DNA from: JBGPLH01 sp041486365 [NCBI: Thermodesulfobacteriota bacterium]
Lineage (GTDB): Bacteria; JAUYMQ01
Length of the DNA stretch: 18,694 nt
Direction: 5' to 3'
NCBI GenBank assembly: GCA_041486365.1
Contig: JBGPLH010000021.1
Span: forward strand, 1-18,694
Notes under the pieces: generated by a model
Seen by the model: the letters and a program-made list of their open reading frames with translations, nothing else
Database searches by the model: none
What the model was told of the DNA's origin: nothing
Shown: one piece after another, positions 6,566 to 13,991 of the stretch
How the letters are laid out: each line of letters begins with the position of its first letter
Numbering within the stretch: the first letter of the stretch is position 1
Program-made: the position numbers and the translations under genes

Positions 6566-7210
6566 ATGAACGCGTCCAGACGGCCCCACCGGGGCGTCCT
6601 GATCGCCGTCGAGGGAATCGACGGGATGGGCAAGTCCACCCAGGTCGGGCGGCTCGTGGCGGGTCTGGTCGCGGCGGGCTGGCCCGCCGTGGCAACACGC
6701 GAGCCGACGCAGGGGCCCTGGGGGCGCAAGATCCGGGCGCTTGCGCGCGAAGGCCGGGCCGACGTGAGCCCGGAGGACGAGCTCGACTGGTTCCTGCGCG
6801 ATCGGATGGAGCACGTGGAGTCCGTGATCCGGCCCGCCCTCCGCGCCGGGAAGATCGTGGTGACCGATCGATACTACTTCTCCACCATGGCCTACCAGGG
6901 CGCTCTCGGGATCGATCCGCACCGCATTCGCGAGATGAACGAAGCGCTCTTCCCGCGCCCCGACCTCGTGATCCTCCTCCGGGGTGAGGCCAGGCTCGGG
7001 CTCGCGCGCATCGCGCGCGACCGGGACGGCGGCGCGGACGCGGGCTACGAGCAGGCGCGTTACCTCGATCGCGTCGCGGATCTCTTCGCCGGCCTGCGCG
7101 ATTCCGCGTTGCGCGTCGTCGACGCGCGGGGCACGCCGGAGGAGGTCGGCGCGCGGATCTGGGCCGTGGTCGAGCCGCTGCTGGCGACGCTCGAAACGAA
7201 CGGGAACTGA
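6566..7210 (+). CDS. tmk: Thymidylate kinase
   Basis: The protein has 214 aa, the normal length for dTMP kinase, which phosphorylates dTMP to dTDP in the cytoplasm. The P-loop is E16-GIDGMGK23-S-T25. The substrate-binding ATREPTQGPWGRKIR follows, then D101-R-Y motif VVTDRYYFSTMAYQG, which contacts the nucleotide, and a LID-like arginine segment, RIARDRDGGADAGYE. The start ATG at 6566 has GGGAG six bases upstream. It is the first gene of a probable three-gene operon with a GT-C membrane protein and a hydrolase. Those partners have no obvious link to nucleotide metabolism, so the arrangement looks like simple packing. I see nothing unusual in the protein. Confidence 0.95.
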   Translation: MNASRRPHRGVLIAVEGIDGMGKSTQVGRLVAGLVAAGWPAVATREPTQGPWGRKIRALAREGRADVSPEDELDWFLRDRMEHVESVIRPALRAGKIVVTDRYYFSTMAYQGALGIDPHRIREMNEALFPRPDLVILLRGEARLGLARIARDRDGGADAGYEQARYLDRVADLFAGLRDSALRVVDARGTPEEVGARIWAVVEPLLATLETNGN

Positions 7211-7264
7211 CGCGCGGTCCGGGGGCGTTGTGCCGCCGCCCTCTTCGTGATAAGCGCCGAGGGC

Positions 7265-9019
7265 ATGAACGACGGACCCTCCAGGATCCCATCCGGGGAG
7301 CAGCGGTCCCCGGCGGGCCGGCGGGAACGCTGGCTGCTCGGCGCCATCTTGCTCGCGGGCGGGTGCCTCCGCGCGGTCTACCTCCGGGCCGTGCTGGCCT
7401 GGCCCTACCATCGGGAAGCGCTCCTCGTCGGTGACGGCGCCGTGTACCACGACGCCGCGCAGCGAATCCTCTCCGGGAGCCCCTGGGGCGTCCCGGTTTC
7501 CTGGCAGGATCCGCTCTATCCCACCTTCCTCGCGCTCTTCACGAAGCTCACCGGGAGCGACCTCGCCGGGCCGCTTCTCGTGCAGCACGCCCTGGGCCTG
7601 GGTTCGGCCTGGCTCGCCTGGGCCATCGCACGGCGCATGGCAGGGCCCGTCGCCGGCCTCGTCGCGGCGGCGCTCGCGGCGCTCTCGCCCGTGCCGATCT
7701 ACTACGAGGGGCTCATCGAGAAGTCCGCGCCGGGGATCTTTCTCTTCGGGCTCGCTGCCTGGCTCCTCGGCTCGGGCCTCGTCCGCGGGCACGCGGGGCG
7801 CGTGGCCGGAGCGGGCATCGCGCTCGCGCTCACGGCGCTCCTCCGTGGGAACGCGCTCCTCGTGCCGCCCGTGGCGGCGCTGGCTATCGTCCTCGCTCGT
7901 CCGCGCGCGATCGTCGCCGCGAGGGCGCTCCTGGCCTTCGCGATCGGGATCGCCCTCGTCTTCGGCCCCGCGATGGTCCGCAACCGGGTGATCACCGGCG
8001 ACTTCGCGCTCACGGCGGGGCAGGGAGGCGCAAACTACTGGGTTGGCAACCAGCCGGGAAACCAGACGGGCACCTTCCAGGCGCCCACCTTCCTGCGCGA
8101 CGACCCGCGCTTCGAGGAGCTCGACTGGAAGGCGGAGGCGGAGCGGCGGGTCGGGCGCCTCCTGGAGAAGGGCGAGGTCTCGCGCTTCTGGTTCCGCGAG
8201 GGGCTGCGCACGTGGGTCGACGCGCCCCGGTTCGCGGTGCGCAACACGGTGCGCAAGGCACTGCTCTTCATCTCCGCGATCGAGCTCCCCGACACGCAGG
8301 CCTTTCCTTTCTTCCGGGACCGCTTCGCGATCCTGCGCCTGCCGCTTCCGGGGATGGGGCCGACGAGCGCCCTCGCGCTCACCGGCGTGGTCTTCTCGCT
8401 GGCGGTCTGGCGGGCCCGCGCGGCGGAGCTCGGCCTTGCGGCCGGCTACGCGGCATCCGTCGTGCTCTTCTTCGTGCTGGGTCGGTACCGGATCGTCGCG
8501 CTCCCGCTCTTCGCCGCGTTCGCGGGAGTGGCCGTGGAAGGGCTCGTCGACCTCGCGCGGCGGAGGGAGATCCTGGGTCTCGCCGTCGCCACCGCAATCC
8601 TGGCGCTTTCGGCGGGGATCGCCACCCGGGCCAGGGCACCCATGCGATACGCGTTTCCCTACTTCAACCTCGCCTTTGCCCTGGCGGAGGAGGGTCGCTA
8701 CGAGGAAGCGGCCGGGCCCCTCGCGGAGGGATTCGCCATCGACCCGAACAGCCTCGTTGGGCGGGAAACGGAGGCGAAGCTCGCGCTGGCGCGGGGCGAT
8801 CTCGCGGCGGCCGAGCGGGCCCTCGATCGGGCGCTGGCGCGCTGGCCCGACCGGCGCAGTCTCCGGATCAGGCTGGCCCGCTTGCGCGAGCGACAGGGAC
8901 GGGGGGCGGAGGCGAGGGAGATCCTCGATACGCTGAGCCGGGAGGACCCCTTTGACACCCAGGTGCGCCGCGAGCTCGACGCGCTGCGCGCGGGTCGGGT
9001 CGGAGGCTCAGCGCCATGA
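7265..9019 (+). CDS. GT-C (ArnT/PMT-like) membrane glycosyltransferase with C-terminal TPRs
   Basis: The protein has 584 aa from ATG 7265; GTG 7247, six codons earlier, is an alternative, and neither start has a good ribosome binding site. After a basic N-terminus comes a first membrane helix (about 23-45) and a periplasmic loop with D57-G-x-x-Y-H-D63, the acidic pattern used by GT-C enzymes that take sugar from a polyprenyl-phosphate donor. Many hydrophobic segments follow, with an exposed loop containing NYWVGNQPGNQTGTF. From about residue 465 the protein changes to soluble helices, YFNLAFALAEEGRYEEAAGPL and two further TPR-like units, to the end. The likely role is transfer of a sugar to a protein or lipid on the outer face of the inner membrane, but substrate and acceptor are unknown. 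It overlaps the next gene by four bases (ATGA). Confidence 0.8.
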   Translation: MNDGPSRIPSGEQRSPAGRRERWLLGAILLAGGCLRAVYLRAVLAWPYHREALLVGDGAVYHDAAQRILSGSPWGVPVSWQDPLYPTFLALFTKLTGSDLAGPLLVQHALGLGSAWLAWAIARRMAGPVAGLVAAALAALSPVPIYYEGLIEKSAPGIFLFGLAAWLLGSGLVRGHAGRVAGAGIALALTALLRGNALLVPPVAALAIVLARPRAIVAARALLAFAIGIALVFGPAMVRNRVITGDFALTAGQGGANYWVGNQPGNQTGTFQAPTFLRDDPRFEELDWKAEAERRVGRLLEKGEVSRFWFREGLRTWVDAPRFAVRNTVRKALLFISAIELPDTQAFPFFRDRFAILRLPLPGMGPTSALALTGVVFSLAVWRARAAELGLAAGYAASVVLFFVLGRYRIVALPLFAAFAGVAVEGLVDLARRREILGLAVATAILALSAGIATRARAPMRYAFPYFNLAFALAEEGRYEEAAGPLAEGFAIDPNSLVGRETEAKLALARGDLAAAERALDRALARWPDRRSLRIRLARLRERQGRGAEAREILDTLSREDPFDTQVRRELDALRAGRVGGSAP

Positions 9020-9837
9020 AGGGCGGTGGGCGCGGGATCGCGCGGGCGGGCGACACGCGGATCGTCCACGAACGGCGGGGCGCGGGGCCGCCGCTCGTGC
9101 TCTGCCACGCCTTCGGCGTCAGCCGGACGATGTGGAGCCCGCAGGTGGAGGCCTTCGCCGCCACGCACGAGGTGATCACCTTCGACCAGCGCGGGTGCGG
9201 CGAGTCGGATCATCCGAAACCCCGGGAAGGGTCGCCGGATCCCTACACGATCGATACGTTCTCCGAGGATCTGGCTGCCGTTCTCGACGACCTCGGAATC
9301 GCCCGGGCGAGGATCCTCGGCGAATCGATGGGCGGGGCGACCGCGCTCCGGTTCGCGATTCGCTGGCCGGAGCGGGTGGAGGCCCTGATCCTCGTCTCCA
9401 CGATGGCGTCGCGTCTTCACGGGAAGATCGTCGAGCGCGCCCGGGAGGTGGAGCGGGTCATGGCCGATCGCGGTCTCGCCGAGGCGGTGCGCTTCTACTT
9501 CCGGGGCCCGCTCCTCGAGGGTGTGCCGCGAGGGCCGATGTGGGAGGCGCAGGTGGAGCGATGGATCGCCGCCACGACGCCACAGGGATTCCTCGGCACC
9601 TACCGGGTCACGATCGATCGCCCTTCGATGGCCGACGCGCTGGAGGCCATCCGGGCGCCGACCCTGATCCTGGTCGGCGAGAAGGACCGGCTGTACCTGG
9701 AAGATGCCGAGCTCATGCGGCGCCGTATCCCGGGGGCCCGGCAGGTCGTGATGCCGGGTGTGGGGCACGCGATCAACGTGGAGGATCCGGCGGGCTTCGA
9801 ACGCGAGGTGCTCGCCTTCCTGCGTGAACTTGCCTAG
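9016..9837 (+). CDS. Alpha/beta hydrolase
   Basis: The protein has 273 aa and a complete alpha/beta-hydrolase fold. The oxyanion motif is LCHAFG (around H31); the strand and turn TFDQRGCGES follow; the nucleophile elbow is G-E-S104-M-G-G; the acid is D224 in GEKDRLY; the catalytic histidine is H251 in GVGHAINVE. A cap region of about 75 residues lies between the nucleophile and the acid. The general type resembles 3-oxoadipate enol-lactonase-like esterases, but this fold covers many reactions and no substrate should be assigned. There is no signal peptide. The ATG overlaps the stop of the GT-C gene (ATGA), implying coupled translation in one operon. Its TAG stop interlocks with the TAG stop of the convergent lipoprotein gene. 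Confidence 0.9.
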   Translation: MKGGGRGIARAGDTRIVHERRGAGPPLVLCHAFGVSRTMWSPQVEAFAATHEVITFDQRGCGESDHPKPREGSPDPYTIDTFSEDLAAVLDDLGIARARILGESMGGATALRFAIRWPERVEALILVSTMASRLHGKIVERAREVERVMADRGLAEAVRFYFRGPLLEGVPRGPMWEAQVERWIAATTPQGFLGTYRVTIDRPSMADALEAIRAPTLILVGEKDRLYLEDAELMRRRIPGARQVVMPGVGHAINVEDPAGFEREVLAFLRELA

Positions 9838-10532
9838 GGGTACTTCCAGAAGGGCTTTCCGGCGGAGAGCGGCTCCGAGCGACGAGCGCGGGGCACGCCG
9901 AAGTCGAACTTCTGCAGGTTGCCCGTCTTCGTGTCCCGCGTGACGATCGAGACGCGCAGGTCTTCCGGTTTGGCGTTCTTGAGGTATCCTCTGTCCACCT
10001 GAAAGAAAAGGAGGCCCCGCGCCTCCCCCTTTGGGGGGATGGGCTGATCGATGGGGAACGCCTTGGCCTCGTAGTCGCGGCGGATCTCCTGGTTCACGCC
10101 GCGTATCTGCAGGGCGGACGCCGCGATGGCGACGGGAAGGGCGGGCCCCGCGAGAACGGAGACCCAGCCCGCGGCCCCGAGGAAGCTCTTGTGCGCCGCC
10201 TTGCGCGCCTTCTCCTCCGCCGTGAGGTCCATCAGGCCGCGCCCGGCGATGATCAGCCGCGTCTGGTTCCGGTCCAGGGCGATCGGACGTCTCCTCTCAT
10301 TTCGAATCCAGAGGTCCACCGGCACGATCCCCTTCCCCTTCAGATCATTTCCCAGGTAGGCGGACGCCTCCCGGTAGTGGGCGAGCACCGTGGCCGACGC
10401 GCGGACGCGCTCGACCCGCACGGGCGGATTGTCCGGCAAGGGCAGGAGCGGCCGGGCCTGGTAGCGGGCGCAGCCCGAAAGCAGGACGGCTCCGGCGAGG
10501 ATGGGGATCAGCGGGACGCGGACGCGGGGCAT
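9834..10532 (-). CDS. Predicted lipoprotein of unknown function
   Basis: The protein has 232 aa from ATG 10532, MPRVRVPLIPILAGAV, with lipobox L18-S-G-C21. This start is chosen over the frame extending to 10619 because it places the signal peptide at the N-terminus, with AGG a few bases upstream. The mature part has a conserved-looking beta-type segment, GIVPVDLWIRNERRRPIALDR, which resembles modules that handle protein or ligand contacts, then a hydrophobic stretch (AAGWVSVLAGPALPVAIAASAL) and a C-terminal beta-rich part ending KFDFGVPRARRSEP. The hydrophobic segment could be a membrane helix, making the topology uncertain. I do not recognise the family. It is transcribed convergently to the hydrolase and divergently from the second GT-C gene. 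Confidence 0.8.
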   Translation of the reverse strand: MPRVRVPLIPILAGAVLLSGCARYQARPLLPLPDNPPVRVERVRASATVLAHYREASAYLGNDLKGKGIVPVDLWIRNERRRPIALDRNQTRLIIAGRGLMDLTAEEKARKAAHKSFLGAAGWVSVLAGPALPVAIAASALQIRGVNQEIRRDYEAKAFPIDQPIPPKGEARGLLFFQVDRGYLKNAKPEDLRVSIVTRDTKTGNLQKFDFGVPRARRSEPLSAGKPFWKYP

Positions 10533-10576
10533 GGACACCTGGGAAACCTCGGGCGCTCGAGGACGGCGCCTCTTAC

Positions 10577-10606
10577 ATCTTAGAGCGTTTCCGCCGGGCA
10601 GAACAA
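10577..10606 (-). promoter_or_regulatory. Candidate promoter for the lipoprotein gene
   Basis: On the minus strand TTGTTC (10606-10601) and TAAGAT (10582-10577) are separated by 18 bp, giving a leader of about 35-40 nt. It lies in a small AT-richer patch. I found no equally good promoter for the divergent gene at 10668. Confidence 0.45.
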
Positions 10607-10667
10607 GCGGGCCGGACACCGCCCGGCGCCCCTGGCTTCACACCCCACGGCCCGGGATGTCCCTCGC

Positions 10668-12269
10668 ATGCGCACCCTGCCGCGCGCCGTCCTCGCGGTC
10701 TCCCTCTTTGCGGTGGCGACCCTCGCCTTCGCCGGCGCGATCGATCACGACTTCACAAACTGGGACGACGCCGCGTACGTCGTGCGCAACCCCGCGATCG
10801 AGCGACTCGACGCGCCGGGCCTGCGGGAGATGTTCCGCCCCTCGAGCGTGGTGGTCGGCAACTGGGCGCCCCTCACGATCCTCTCCTTCGCGCTGGATCA
10901 CGCCCTCTGGGGAAGCCGCCCCCTCGGCTACCATCTGACGAACGTGTGGCTTCACGGAATCGCCGTCGTTCTCCTGTTCCTGCTCCTGGACCGGATCCTC
11001 GCGGGGGGCCATCCGGATGCGTCACCGGCGGCGGCCGCCATCGCCGCGGCGCTCTTCGCCATCCATCCAGTCCAGGTCGAGAGCGTGGCCTGGATCGCCG
11101 AGCGCAAGAACGTGCTCGGCATGGTCTTCCTGCTGGGCGCGTTCCTCGCCTGGCTGCGCGCCGCGGGCGAGCGACTGCGTCCCGGCGCCTACCTCGCGTT
11201 TCTGCTCCTCTTCGCCGTCGCCCTCCTGGCGAAGGCCCAGGCGGTGATCCTGCCGCCGCTGCTCGCGCTGTACGAATGGATCGAGCGTCCCGCTTCCGGG
11301 GTTTCGCCCCGGGCCCGCGCGGGGCTCCTCCTCCCCGCCTTCGCCCTCGCGATCGGCGTGGGACTCGTCACGATCGTCGCCCAGCAGAGCGGCGCCCAGA
11401 TACGACCGGCACATGATTTCGCCGGATCCGTCGCCACCGCGCCCCTGCTCGTGCTGGGGTACGTGAAGGACCTCCTCTTGCCCATGAACCGCGCCGCCAT
11501 CCTCCCCCGGTCGATCCACCTGACGCCCTGGGAGCCGGCGCCGATCGCGGCCTGGCTCGCCGTGCTCGGCTGGACCGCGGCGGCGCTTCACGGCCGCCGC
11601 ACGCGCCCGCACGCGGCGTTCTTCTGCCTCTGGTTCCTCGGCGCGCTTGCCCCCGTGCTGAACTTCGTGCCGCTCTCGGTGCTGGCCGCGGATCGCTACC
11701 AGTACTGGGCTGCGCCGGGACTGTTCGCGCTCACGGGGCTCGGCGCGGAGCGCGCATGGATCCGGCTCGGCCCGCCGCGGCGAACGCTCCTCGCGGCGCT
11801 CGGCGCCGTCACGCTGATCTTCTTCGCGGCGCTCACTCTCGCCCGGGTGGAGGTCTGGAAGGACTCCGTGAGCCTCTGGAGTGACGCCCTGCGCAAGGCC
11901 CCGGAGGAGGTCGTGGCGCGCACGAACCTCTCGTCGGCGCTGATCGTGGCGGGGCGATCGGAAGATGCGATCGTCCACCTGCGGGAGCTGATCCGTCTGC
12001 AGCCGCGGAACTTTCGGCTCCAAATCAACCTGGGCGTTGCGCTTCTGAAGCTGGGCCGTGTGGAGGAAGCGATCGACGCGGGGCGCGCCGCGACGAGGCT
12101 CCACCCGCGCCTGCCGGAAGCATGGCTCATGGTCGGGACCGCGCTGGAGATGGGCGGACACCGGGAGGAAGCGATCGAGGCGTTCCGCCGCGTGATCGCG
12201 TTGCGCCCGGGCGACCCGGCGGCGACCATCCACCTGCGCGCGCTCGAGGGCGGACGAAACCGGCCCTGA
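10668..12269 (+). CDS. TMTC-like GT-C membrane protein with C-terminal TPRs
   Basis: The protein has 533 aa. A first membrane helix (about 5-25) leads to a periplasmic loop with N-W-D33-D34-A-A-Y, the acidic pair typical of GT-C mannosyltransferases. The motif H133-P-V-Q-V-E-S-V-A-W with IAERKNVLG is a hallmark of bacterial proteins related to the animal TMTC O-mannosyltransferases. About ten hydrophobic helices follow, including VLAADRYQYWAAPGLFAL, and from about residue 400 there are three TPR units, for example VARTNLSSALIVAGRSEDAI and EAWLMVGTALEMGGHREEAI. The likely role is sugar transfer to proteins at the outer face of the inner membrane, with the TPRs binding the acceptor; this is family-level inference. 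The ATG at 10668 has only a weak ribosome binding site (GGGATG). It is the second TPR-fused GT-C gene within 5 kb. Confidence 0.85.
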   Translation: MRTLPRAVLAVSLFAVATLAFAGAIDHDFTNWDDAAYVVRNPAIERLDAPGLREMFRPSSVVVGNWAPLTILSFALDHALWGSRPLGYHLTNVWLHGIAVVLLFLLLDRILAGGHPDASPAAAAIAAALFAIHPVQVESVAWIAERKNVLGMVFLLGAFLAWLRAAGERLRPGAYLAFLLLFAVALLAKAQAVILPPLLALYEWIERPASGVSPRARAGLLLPAFALAIGVGLVTIVAQQSGAQIRPAHDFAGSVATAPLLVLGYVKDLLLPMNRAAILPRSIHLTPWEPAPIAAWLAVLGWTAAALHGRRTRPHAAFFCLWFLGALAPVLNFVPLSVLAADRYQYWAAPGLFALTGLGAERAWIRLGPPRRTLLAALGAVTLIFFAALTLARVEVWKDSVSLWSDALRKAPEEVVARTNLSSALIVAGRSEDAIVHLRELIRLQPRNFRLQINLGVALLKLGRVEEAIDAGRAATRLHPRLPEAWLMVGTALEMGGHREEAIEAFRRVIALRPGDPAATIHLRALEGGRNRP

Positions 12270-12332
12270 GGGGGCGGCGACCGTTCCGGCCCGTGCCGGG
12301 GATGCCCACGTCCCTGCCACGACCGGTGCGCC

Positions 12333-12361
12333 TTGCGAAACGGCGGGAAGCGCGGGATCAT
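12333..12361 (+). promoter_or_regulatory. Weak candidate promoter for the alcohol dehydrogenase operon
   Basis: TTGCGA (12333-12338) and GATCAT (12356-12361) are separated by 17 bp, with four of six matches each. If used, the transcript would begin near 12368 and its leader would include the tandem hairpin repeats before the dehydrogenase gene. Confidence 0.3.
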
Positions 12362-12395
12362 GCCCCACACGCGCGGGGCGGAAGGCTCAGGTCGG

Positions 12396-12465
12396 ACCTT
12401 GTTGGCCCCTTCTTCGAGGGGGACCTCAGGTAAACCCTGTCGGCCCCCACTTCGAGGGGGACCTC
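12396..12465 (+). repeat. Two tandem 32-nt hairpin repeats in the alcohol dehydrogenase leader
   Basis: Copies at 12396-12427 and 12434-12465 are identical at 28 of 32 positions, with a 38-nt period. Each contains GGCCCC, a TTCGA loop region and GGGGGACCTC, and can fold into a short hairpin with one bulged A. Each also ends in GACCTC, which is complementary to GAGGTC in the ribosome binding site of the next gene. An 11-nt palindrome, AGGTC-G-GACCT, lies just upstream and overlaps the first copy (12389-12399). Two copies with a 6-nt gap are not a CRISPR array. Confidence 0.7.
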
Positions 12466-12495
12466 CGCGCCCGAACCAAGAGGAGGTCGAGTTTC

Positions 12496-13593
12496 ATGAA
12501 GGCGGCCGTCTGCTACGAGAACAACAAGCCCGTGCGCGTCGAGGAGATCGAACAGGACGCTCCCCGGCGGGGGGAGGTCCGCGTGCGCATGGCGGCCAGC
12601 GGCGTTTGCCACTCCGATCTCTCCGTGGTGACCGGCGTGCTCCCGCTCCAGCTCCCCTGCGTGCTAGGCCACGAGGGGGCCGGGATCGTGGAGGAAGTGG
12701 GGGAGGGCGTCACGCGGCTGGCACGGGGCGATTCGGTGGTGCTCTCCTGGATCACCCCCTGCGGCACCTGTCCGTTTTGCCGGATGGGGCGCGTGAGCCT
12801 GTGCGATCTGGGTGCGCAGATCAACACCACGTCCCTGATGCCGGACGGGACCTCGCGTCTCCACAAGAACGGCCAGGACCTCTACCCCTTCTCAGCGCTC
12901 GGTACGATGGCCGAAACGGCGGTGGTACCCGAGAACGCCGCCGTCAAGGTGCCCGCAGACACACCGCTGGACAAGGCCGCGCTCGTGGGTTGCGCGGTGA
13001 TGACGGGCGTGGGAGCGGTGTTCAACACGGCGGGGGTGACGCCGGGAAGCCGCGTGGCCATTTTCGGGACCGGCGGCGTGGGACTCAACGCGATCCAGGG
13101 CGCCGCCATCGCCGGCGCGGAGCAGGTGATCGCGGTCGACGTGAACGCCCGCAAGCTCGAGTTCGCGAAGGATTTCGGCGCCACGCACACGGTGGACGCG
13201 TCGAAGGACGATCCGGTGAGGGCGATCAAGAAGATCACGGGCGGGATGGGCGCCGATTACACGTTCGAGGCGATCGGACGGAAGGAGAGCATCGAACAAG
13301 CCCACGCCGCGGCCCGCAAGGGCGGCACCTGCGTGGTGATCGGTGTGGCGCCCTACAGCGAATCGGTGAGCCTCAACGCCTTCCTCATTCCGATCCTTGA
13401 GAAGCGGCTCGTGGGCTGCTGGTACGGGAGCGCCAACCCGCACCTCGACATCCCGCGGCTCCTCGCGATGTACCGCGCCGGGAAGCTCAAGCTCGACGAG
13501 CTGGTGACGCGTACCTACAAGCTTGACGAGGTGAACGGGGCCTTCGACGACATGAACCGAGGCGTGAACGCCCGCGGCCTGATCCTTTTCTAG
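12496..13593 (+). CDS. Zinc-dependent alcohol dehydrogenase (MDR family, class III-like)
   Basis: The protein has 365 aa, full length for the medium-chain dehydrogenase/reductase family. Catalytic zinc ligands C38 (GVCHSD), H59-E60 (LGHEGAG) and C166 (LVGCAVMTG) are all present, as is the structural zinc set C89, C92, C95 and C103. The Rossmann motif is G191-T-G-G-V-G196, and D214 at the end of the next strand predicts NAD rather than NADP. Overall it resembles class III/AdhE-type enzymes, including thiol-dependent formaldehyde dehydrogenases and NDMA-type alcohol dehydrogenases; the true substrate cannot be read. AGGAGG lies nine bases before ATG 12496. The gene is 19 bases from the OB-fold lipoprotein gene, and ispH follows, so the three probably form one transcript. 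The leader contains tandem hairpins that may mask the ribosome binding site. Confidence 0.93.
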   Translation: MKAAVCYENNKPVRVEEIEQDAPRRGEVRVRMAASGVCHSDLSVVTGVLPLQLPCVLGHEGAGIVEEVGEGVTRLARGDSVVLSWITPCGTCPFCRMGRVSLCDLGAQINTTSLMPDGTSRLHKNGQDLYPFSALGTMAETAVVPENAAVKVPADTPLDKAALVGCAVMTGVGAVFNTAGVTPGSRVAIFGTGGVGLNAIQGAAIAGAEQVIAVDVNARKLEFAKDFGATHTVDASKDDPVRAIKKITGGMGADYTFEAIGRKESIEQAHAAARKGGTCVVIGVAPYSESVSLNAFLIPILEKRLVGCWYGSANPHLDIPRLLAMYRAGKLKLDELVTRTYKLDEVNGAFDDMNRGVNARGLILF

Positions 13594-13612
13594 GGCGCCG
13601 CAGGGAGGAACC

Positions 13613-13978
13613 ATGGTAGCCGGGAACTATCTCGGGCACAGGATCGCGATGGCGGGGATAGCACTGTGTCTCGCGCTCGCCGGATGCGATCGCCTCGGGA
13701 TCGGTGTCACGCCGATCGGCGACATCACGAAGGATCCGGCGGCCTTCGAGGGTAAGGAGGTGACCCTGCGGGGAGAGATCGCCGAGTCCAACAAGATTCC
13801 CCTCCTCAACGTGACGGTCTACGCCATCAAGGACGCCACGGGGCAGATCTGGGTGACGACCACCCTGGATCGGCCCGCAGTCGGAGAGACGGTCACCGTC
13901 CGGGGCAAGATCGAAAACGCGGCCATACTCGGCGGGCGCGGTTTCGGCGTCACCGTGGCGGAGCGAGAGCGACGGTAG
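13613..13978 (+). CDS. Small OB-fold lipoprotein
   Basis: The protein has 121 aa. The start ATG at 13613 is fixed by GGGAGGA four bases upstream. The signal peptide runs to lipobox L22-A-G-C25; an internal ATG (residue 13) would also give a signal peptide but lacks a ribosome binding site. The mature part (about 40-120) is beta-rich with the pattern FEGKEVTLRGEIAES, VTVYAIKDATGQIWVTT and VGETVTVRGKIEN, which resembles small bacterial OB-fold modules. It would be anchored in the envelope. No ligand is evident. It lies between the alcohol dehydrogenase gene and ispH with short gaps (19 and 13 bases), so it is probably co-transcribed, without an obvious functional link. Confidence 0.82.
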   Translation: MVAGNYLGHRIAMAGIALCLALAGCDRLGIGVTPIGDITKDPAAFEGKEVTLRGEIAESNKIPLLNVTVYAIKDATGQIWVTTTLDRPAVGETVTVRGKIENAAILGGRGFGVTVAERERR

Positions 13979-13991
13979 TAGAGTCCCCTCC

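Noticed and set aside
4937-7792. A 951-codon open frame on the minus strand opposite the glycosyltransferase, tmk and GT-C genes
   Set aside because: It is antisense to three clear genes. Its product is a low-complexity mix of Arg, Glu, His, Asp and Gly with no recognisable domain, as expected from the mirror frame of GC-rich codons.
10533-10619. N-terminal extension of the minus-strand lipoprotein
   Set aside because: It would place 29 unlikely residues before a standard lipoprotein signal peptide and overlaps the candidate promoter.
11022-12368. A 448-codon minus-strand frame opposite the TMTC-like gene
   Set aside because: It is a compositional shadow of the membrane-protein gene, with no domain and no ribosome binding site evidence.
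12396-12465. A CRISPR-like pair of direct repeats
   Set aside because: Only two imperfect copies with a 6-nt gap, and the repeat itself is a leader hairpin; no cas genes are present.
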